Positions 59,428 through 64,000 of a stretch of 64,000 nucleotides of DNA are shown here, piece by piece (within the stretch, counting starts at the first letter, position 1; the number at the start of each line of letters is the position of its first letter). The notes below the pieces were generated by a model. That model saw only the letters and a list, made by a program, of their open reading frames with translations. It did not search any database and was not told the DNA's origin. The stretch is taken from NCBI RefSeq assembly GCF_001550065.1, contig NZ_LRUB01000002.1:305925-369924 (forward strand), read 5' to 3'. Source of the DNA: Kordiimonas lipolytica (GTDB taxonomy: Bacteria > Pseudomonadota > Alphaproteobacteria > Sphingomonadales > Kordiimonadaceae). The translations under genes were made by a program, and so were the position numbers.

Positions 59428-60861
59428 ATGAAAAAAGCAATGACGCGGCCCTCATGGCTGCGATCAGGGCTCGCCATCACCGCTATGGGGCTTGCGCTTG
59501 CCGCATGCCAGCCAGGCGAGGAGCAGGGCGAGTTTGTCGAGATCAACAAGGATCCGTATCCATCCAGCTACACGCCGCTTCCAAGCAAGCCGACGCTGAT
59601 CACCAATGTCACCATCCTTGATGGCAAGGGCGGCCGTATTGACGGTGGCTCGATCCTGATGGAAGGCGGCGATATCAAGGCCGTGGGCCAAAGCATTGAA
59701 GCCCCCGCGGGCGCTGAGGTGATTGACGGCGCTGGCCGCTGGGTGACACCAGGCATCATCGACACGCACAGCCACCTTGGTGTGTATCCAAGCCCGGGCG
59801 TGCGGTCGCATTCAGACGGCAACGAAGTGGGTGAGCCGGTAACGGCAGACGCATGGGTAGAGCATTCCAACTGGCCACAGGACCCGGGTTATATCCGTGC
59901 GGCCGCTGGCGGCATTACGGCGCTGCAGCTGCTGCCGGGTTCCGCGAACCTTGTGGGTGGCCGGGCGGTCACGCTTAAGAACGTACCGGGCCGCGTGGCG
60001 CAGGACATGAAGTTCCCTGGTGCCCCATACGGCATGAAGATGGCGTGCGGTGAAAACCCGAAACGCGTTTACGGCGAAGGCAAGAATAGCCCGGAATTCC
60101 GTCCGCATACCCGTATGGGTAACGTGGCGGGTTACCGCGCAGCCTGGGCAGAAGCGCAGGATTACCAGCGCGCCTGGGACAAGTATGAGCGCGACTATAA
60201 GGCCGGCAAAGACGTTCTGCCGCCGAAGCGCGACCTGAACCTTGAGACGCTTGCGGGCGTTCTGAACGGTGAAATTCTTGTTCACATGCACTGCTACCGC
60301 GCTGATGACATGGGCACCATGCTCGATGTGATGAAGGAATTCGACTATAAGATCTCTAGCTTCCACCACGCTGTGGAAAGCTACAAGATCGCTGATCGCC
60401 TTGCTGAAGACGGTGTCTGCTCCAGCATGTGGGCAGATTGGTGGGGCTTCAAGATGGAAGCTTATGACGGCATCCGCGAGAACATCCCGTTCGTTCACAA
60501 GGCCGGCGCCTGCGCGATTGTCCATTCCGATAGTGACAGCGGCATCCAGCGCCTGAACCAGGAAGCAGCCAAGGCCCTTGCCGACGGTCGCAAAGCCGGC
60601 GTTGATATCTCCAAGGAAGAAGCATGGCAGTGGCTGTCGCTCAATCCGGCGAAAGCACTGGGCATCGCTGACGAGACCGGCACGATCGAAGTGGGCAAGG
60701 ACGCCGATATCGTTCTGTGGTCTGGTGATCCGTTCAGCGTTTACACCAAAGCCGACAAGACATTTGTTGACGGTGCCGTGGTGTTCGACCGCCATGATCC
60801 TTCCCGACAACCGGTGATGGATTTCGAGCTTGGCCAACCAGGTGAAGGAGACGTGAAATGA
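59428..60861 (+). CDS. Amidohydrolase family protein with intact metal site, lipoprotein
   Basis: A 477-residue amidohydrolase-superfamily protein of the imidazolonepropionase-like group, with a lipoprotein signal (lipobox LAAC, Cys27). The first metal motif is intact: TPGIIDTHSHLG with His114 and His116, followed by HMHCYRADD, FHHAVES and IVHSDSDSG, which carry the other ligands. Members hydrolyse cyclic amides or peptides, such as carnosine-type or Xaa-Pro dipeptides; the substrate is unknown. GGAGAG precedes the ATG. Its stop overlaps the next gene's ATG by four bases (ATGA), so the two proteins are made together. Confidence 0.88.
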   Translation: MKKAMTRPSWLRSGLAITAMGLALAACQPGEEQGEFVEINKDPYPSSYTPLPSKPTLITNVTILDGKGGRIDGGSILMEGGDIKAVGQSIEAPAGAEVIDGAGRWVTPGIIDTHSHLGVYPSPGVRSHSDGNEVGEPVTADAWVEHSNWPQDPGYIRAAAGGITALQLLPGSANLVGGRAVTLKNVPGRVAQDMKFPGAPYGMKMACGENPKRVYGEGKNSPEFRPHTRMGNVAGYRAAWAEAQDYQRAWDKYERDYKAGKDVLPPKRDLNLETLAGVLNGEILVHMHCYRADDMGTMLDVMKEFDYKISSFHHAVESYKIADRLAEDGVCSSMWADWWGFKMEAYDGIRENIPFVHKAGACAIVHSDSDSGIQRLNQEAAKALADGRKAGVDISKEEAWQWLSLNPAKALGIADETGTIEVGKDADIVLWSGDPFSVYTKADKTFVDGAVVFDRHDPSRQPVMDFELGQPGEGDVK

Positions 60862-62123
60862 GGAATTTGAAATCTCTCATGGGCGCCTCCCTGGTAGCCC
60901 TGATGACAGCGGGTGTTAGTGCGGAAGATATCGCCATCACAGGCGGTACGGCCTTCACCGATGGCGGCAGCGGCAAGGTGGAAAACGCCACCGTGCTGAT
61001 CCATGACGGCAAGATCCAGTCTGTAACGGCTGGCGGTGATGTGCCTGCGGGCTACCGTACGGTGGATGCGTCAGGCAAATGGGTAACCGTTGGCTTCATG
61101 GTGTCCGGCAGCAACCTGGGCCTGATGGATGTGCCGCTTTCCGGTAACCTGAATGATGCCCGGGCAACTGGTTCATCGAACGGCATGGGCCTTCAGGTGA
61201 AATATGCCTTCAACCCGGCATCCACGCTGATCCCGGTTACCCGCATTGAAGGTGTGACCCGCGCGGTAACGGGCTTCTCGGGCTCGAAAGACATGTGGCG
61301 TGGCCAAAGTGCTGTTGTGGCGCTTGCCGGCGATGACATGATCGTTGCCGACTATGTGGCCCTGTCCATCGATATGGACGAAGGCGCGGCCAGCTCGAAC
61401 GGTGGCAGTCGTGCAGCCCTTTGGGACACGGTCATCACCACCCTTGAAGGCGCGCGCCCAAGCGGCGACGACGACAAGAAGGATGACGAGAAGAAGGACA
61501 AGAAACCCAAGTATGACAGCGGCAAGATGGCTCTTGAGCGCGTCATGAAAGGGGAGGTTCCGCTTCTGGTCGAAGTTGAGCGCAAGGCCGACATCCTGAA
61601 TGTCATCGAACTGAAGAAGCGTTTCGGCATCAATGTGGTGATCACAGCAGGCGCAGAGGCCTGGATGGTGGCGGATGAGCTTGCGGCAGCCGGTATTCCG
61701 GTGGTGCTGGACCCATCCCGCAACCTGCCGGAAGACTTCGACACGCTTGGCAACACCAGTGCCGCCGCTGGCCGTCTGCATGCGGCTGGCGTAAAGGTGG
61801 CCTTTATGGCGCCTGACACGCACAACAGCCGCTTGGTTGTCCAGAACGCAGGCATCGCGGTTGCCATGGGCATGCCGTGGGAAGCCGCGGTTGACGCCAT
61901 CAGCAAGAACCCGGCCGAAATCTTCGGTGTGGCGGATAGCTACGGCACTATGGAAGCTGGCAAGGACGCTGATGTTGTGGTTTGGGACGGCGACCCGCTT
62001 GAAGTGATGACCAGCGCGGATGCGGTGTTCATTCGCGGCGAGGAAGTGCCGCTTGTGTCACGCCAGACCAAGCTGCGCGATCGCTACAAGGAGCTTTCGC
62101 GGTCTCCGGCTTTCAATAAGTAA
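60858..62123 (+). CDS. Amidohydrolase-fold protein lacking the HxH metal motif, partner of the upstream gene
   Basis: A 421-residue exported protein (signal peptide SLMGASLVALMTAGVSA) that shares the amidohydrolase framework with the upstream gene: IAITGGTAFTDGGSGKVENATVLIHDGKIQSV at the start and ADSYGTMEAGKDADVVVWDGDPL at the end. The first metal motif, normally PGFIDxHxH, reads VTVGFMVSGSNLGLMD (77-92), and the later His and Asp ligands are not recognised. It therefore probably has no hydrolase activity and may support the intact paralog, as a heterodimer subunit. A charged insertion DDDKKDDEKKDKKPK lies near residues 204-218. A terminator follows. Confidence 0.83.
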   Translation: MRNLKSLMGASLVALMTAGVSAEDIAITGGTAFTDGGSGKVENATVLIHDGKIQSVTAGGDVPAGYRTVDASGKWVTVGFMVSGSNLGLMDVPLSGNLNDARATGSSNGMGLQVKYAFNPASTLIPVTRIEGVTRAVTGFSGSKDMWRGQSAVVALAGDDMIVADYVALSIDMDEGAASSNGGSRAALWDTVITTLEGARPSGDDDKKDDEKKDKKPKYDSGKMALERVMKGEVPLLVEVERKADILNVIELKKRFGINVVITAGAEAWMVADELAAAGIPVVLDPSRNLPEDFDTLGNTSAAAGRLHAAGVKVAFMAPDTHNSRLVVQNAGIAVAMGMPWEAAVDAISKNPAEIFGVADSYGTMEAGKDADVVVWDGDPLEVMTSADAVFIRGEEVPLVSRQTKLRDRYKELSRSPAFNK

Positions 62124-62143
62124 GCCGACATTGCGAAACACAG

Positions 62144-62170
62144 AAAGCCGGGGTCATGCCCCGGCTTTTT
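62144..62170 (+). terminator. Rho-independent terminator of the amidohydrolase pair
   Basis: Stem AAAGCCGGGG/CCCCGGCTTT with a TCATG loop, followed by T residues, 21 bases after the stop at 62123. Confidence 0.9.
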
Positions 62171-62193
62171 CATGACAAGAACAGGAGGCTGGA

Positions 62194-63246
62194 ATGCGAG
62201 GAATAATCATCGGGATGCTTTTGGGCTTGGTTGCCTTCAGCCCTGCCAGCGCAGGGGAGTTGGCGGAGCGTTTCTCTGCCGCTGCAGGTGACGGCGTGAA
62301 TGTATCCTATTTCATTCTGGATGATGCGGGTGGCACCGCCGACCAGGCAGGCGACAAGCTTTACCAATCCACGCCTGTGCGTATCGCGAGTGTGACAAAA
62401 ACCTTCGTGGCGGCGACGGCGCTTCGGCTGGTGGAAGAAGGCAAGCTGGATATCAGCAAGCCGATCAACCACTATATTGACGCGCAGTATGATGACCTGT
62501 TGACGTCCGACGGCTATGACACGTCTACTATCACCGTTAGGCACTTGCTGAGCCACACCGGCGGCTTGGTGGACCACACCCACGGCAAGCCTTTCTTCGA
62601 GACGTTGCTTTCTGACCCCAGCCACCACTGGACGCGCGAAGAGCAGATAAAGGGGGCTGTCGATTGGCTTGACCCGCTTGGTGCACCGGGCGAGAAATTC
62701 AGCTATTCCGATACGGGCTATGTGCTCTTGGGCCATATCATTGAGAAGCAAACAGGCCTGACGCTCGCGGCGGCTGTCAGGCGCTATCTGGCGCTCGACA
62801 GCCTTGGCCTCAAGAACACCTATTGGGAACTGGTGGAAGAAAATCCGGATGCCGAAGCACGCCGCGCACACCAGTATTTCCAGGGCATGGACACACACGA
62901 CTGGAGCGCAACGCTGGACCATTATGGTGGTGGGGGCTTGGTTTCCACCACACAGGATATGGCCACCTTCTTTGCCGCCCTGTTCGGCGGCAAAGTGTTC
63001 AAGGACAAAGGCACGCTTGACCTGATGCTGTCACATGACGGCCTGCCGACAGACAGCCCCTACAGGCTGGGCATCTTTGAATATGAAGTGGACGGTGTGA
63101 CCTTTTATGAGCATTCCGGCTTCTGGGGCACGCTTGTGATGTATGTACCGGCTGAAAAGCGGGCCATCGCGGGCGCGGTGCTGCACCAGAAGCACTTCAA
63201 AGCCATGCGCGAGGCGATGGTTGGAGTGATTACTGCAGGCAAGTGA
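62194..63246 (+). CDS. Beta-lactamase-fold serine hydrolase, exported
   Basis: A 350-residue protein with signal peptide (IIIGMLLGLVAFSPASA) and the class C beta-lactamase/D-peptidase fold. SxxK is SVTK at residues 66-69 in RIASVTKTF, the Tyr motif is YSD in FSYSDTGYVLLGH, and the C-terminal HxG is in YEHSGFWG. Segments TVRHLLSHTGGLVDH and FSYSDTGY are typical of D-aminopeptidase/esterase-like members. GGAGG precedes the ATG. It follows the amidohydrolase pair's terminator and has its own terminator. Third of three related hydrolases in the window. Confidence 0.87.
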   Translation: MRGIIIGMLLGLVAFSPASAGELAERFSAAAGDGVNVSYFILDDAGGTADQAGDKLYQSTPVRIASVTKTFVAATALRLVEEGKLDISKPINHYIDAQYDDLLTSDGYDTSTITVRHLLSHTGGLVDHTHGKPFFETLLSDPSHHWTREEQIKGAVDWLDPLGAPGEKFSYSDTGYVLLGHIIEKQTGLTLAAAVRRYLALDSLGLKNTYWELVEENPDAEARRAHQYFQGMDTHDWSATLDHYGGGGLVSTTQDMATFFAALFGGKVFKDKGTLDLMLSHDGLPTDSPYRLGIFEYEVDGVTFYEHSGFWGTLVMYVPAEKRAIAGAVLHQKHFKAMREAMVGVITAGK

Positions 63247-63265
63247 TGCCAGTCCGAAGGACCAG

Positions 63266-63294
63266 AAAAAGGCCGGGTTTCCCCGGCCTTTTTT
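63266..63294. terminator. Bidirectional rho-independent terminator
   Basis: Stem AAAAAGGCCGGG/CCCGGCCTTTTTT with a four-base loop. It lies between convergent genes (serine hydrolase stop at 63246 and S9 peptidase stop at 63296) and carries an A run on one side and a T run on the other, so it can end both transcripts. Confidence 0.92.
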
Positions 63295-63295
63295 G

Positions 63296-64000
63296 TTATT
63301 TATATTTCTCGAACCAGGCGAGGATGTTTTCCACCTTGGCCACCAGGCGTGACGGGCGCCCCGCAATGCCGTGCGGGCTGTCGGGCACGCGCACCATCAG
63401 CGTGTCGACGCGCCGAAGCTTCAGCGCCTGATAGAACTGCTCGGTTTCCGAAATCGGCGTGCGGCGGTCCGCCTCGCCCGTGATCAGAAGCGTCGGGGTT
63501 GTCACATTGCCCACCAGCGAAAGCGGCGAGCGCTTCCAGTAATGTTCCACATGCTCCCACGGCATACCGGGGAACTGGTAAGGGATCTGCCCCAGATAGC
63601 TGTCAGCTGTCAGCACCTTCGATATCCAGTTGATCACAGGCTTGGCAACCGCCGCCGCGCGGAAACGGTCCGTCAGGCCAATGGCATAGGCGCTGGCGAT
63701 GCCGCCTGCTGACCCCCCGGTGATGTAAAGTTGGTCCGGGTCAATGAAGCCAAGGCCGATCATGGCATCGACGCCTGAGTTATGGTCGGCGAAATCAAAC
63801 TCGCTTGAGTATTTGTTCTGCAGAAGAAGCGCAAAGCGCTCGCCGTAACTGGTGCTGCCCCGGTGGTTATCATAGAAAACCACATAGCCTTCCGCCGCAA
63901 AGCGCTGCATCTCTGCCGAGAAATTCGGGCCGTACGAAAGGTGAGGGCCACCGTGGATTTCCAGGATCAGTGGGTATTTCTTGGCTGTGGGGTCAAAGCC
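63296..64000 (-). CDS. S9-family peptidase, C-terminal part, cut by window edge
   Basis: The last 234 residues of a prolyl-oligopeptidase-type peptidase; the 5' end is beyond position 64000. It enters the window in frame at GFDPTAKKYPLILEIHGGPH, the start of the catalytic domain, then NHRGSTSYGERFA, the nucleophile in TGGSAGGIASAY, the Asp in LITGEADRRTP, and the His in PDSPHGIAGRPSRL. All three triad members are present. The ATG seen at 63910 is internal, not a start. It is the third S9-type peptidase in this window. A shared terminator follows. Confidence 0.9.
   Translation of the reverse strand, partial: GFDPTAKKYPLILEIHGGPHLSYGPNFSAEMQRFAAEGYVVFYDNHRGSTSYGERFALLLQNKYSSEFDFADHNSGVDAMIGLGFIDPDQLYITGGSAGGIASAYAIGLTDRFRAAAVAKPVINWISKVLTADSYLGQIPYQFPGMPWEHVEHYWKRSPLSLVGNVTTPTLLITGEADRRTPISETEQFYQALKLRRVDTLMVRVPDSPHGIAGRPSRLVAKVENILAWFEKYK

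Noticed and set aside
59812..60837. A 341-codon minus-strand frame opposite the intact amidohydrolase
   Set aside because: Complement of a gene with full metal motif; considered a composition artefact.

Overview
The window looks like chromosome of a free-living, aerobic, high-GC alphaproteobacterium. The evidence is the sulfur operon cysG-DUF2849-cysI-DUF934-cysH, the hisI/folE/IscU-like neighbourhood, a GcvA-type LysR regulator, an [4Fe-4S] assimilatory APS reductase, and many secreted peptidases with a TonB-dependent receptor. The gene repertoire resembles Kordiimonas and related marine lineages, but that placement is an impression and not something the sequence proves. I see no rRNA, tRNA, insertion sequence, phage, integrase or CRISPR array. 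Coding density is very high, and most starts are set by clear GGAG-type ribosome binding sites.

Layout. 1-7.2 kb: a D-amino-acid aminotransferase start (cut by the window edge) behind an MFS efflux gene, an alpha/beta hydrolase, a small HNH nuclease, a large M14 carboxypeptidase, a MipA/OmpV-like outer-membrane protein and an unknown. 7.2-9.8 kb: a diguanylate cyclase, then a LysR regulator with a periplasmic solute-binding protein. 9.8-15 kb: the sulfate-assimilation operon with an AT-rich promoter region. 15-24.5 kb: membrane proteins, uracil-DNA glycosylase, a sterol-desaturase-type enzyme, an M20 peptidase, a PKHD-type oxygenase, a sulfotransferase-like protein, prolyl oligopeptidase and glyoxalase II. 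24.6-31.1 kb: a D-aminoacylase-like lipoprotein, an FAD-linked dehydrogenase with a methyltransferase-like partner, and an MHYT-PAS-GGDEF-EAL protein. 31-39.6 kb: a trypsin-like protease overlapping hisI, an RTX protein, folE, an IscU-like scaffold, a serine hydrolase, a GltS-type FMN enzyme and an unknown. 39.6-46.8 kb: nitroreductase-SelO, a GNAT acetyltransferase, and a sorbosone-dehydrogenase/cytochrome c/TonB-receptor/small-protein cassette. 46.8-64 kb: a methyltransferase-like membrane protein, an esterase, beta-lactamase-fold hydrolases, a desaturase behind a Fur box, a POT peptide transporter, three more solute-binding proteins, a tandem pair of amidohydrolases and S9 peptidases (the last cut by the window edge).

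Taken together the region describes a cell that degrades proteins and peptides. It encodes M14, M20, S1 and three S9 peptidases, a POT di/tripeptide importer, D-amino-acid enzymes, amidohydrolases and three penicillin-binding-protein-like serine hydrolases. Assimilatory sulfur metabolism and c-di-GMP signalling sit alongside.

The least explained parts are these: (i) the sorbosone dehydrogenase-cytochrome c-TonB receptor-receiver-like cassette, where the receptor signal peptide is encoded out of frame inside the cytochrome gene; (ii) two amidohydrolase-fold proteins that have lost the HxH metal motif, one of them translationally coupled to an intact paralog; (iii) four solute-binding proteins with no permease; (iv) several precise inverted or direct repeats in promoter regions, including a near-perfect Fur box before a fatty-acid desaturase; and (v) repeated tail-to-tail gene ends that touch or overlap. 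All family names come from reading motifs by eye; no database search was run.
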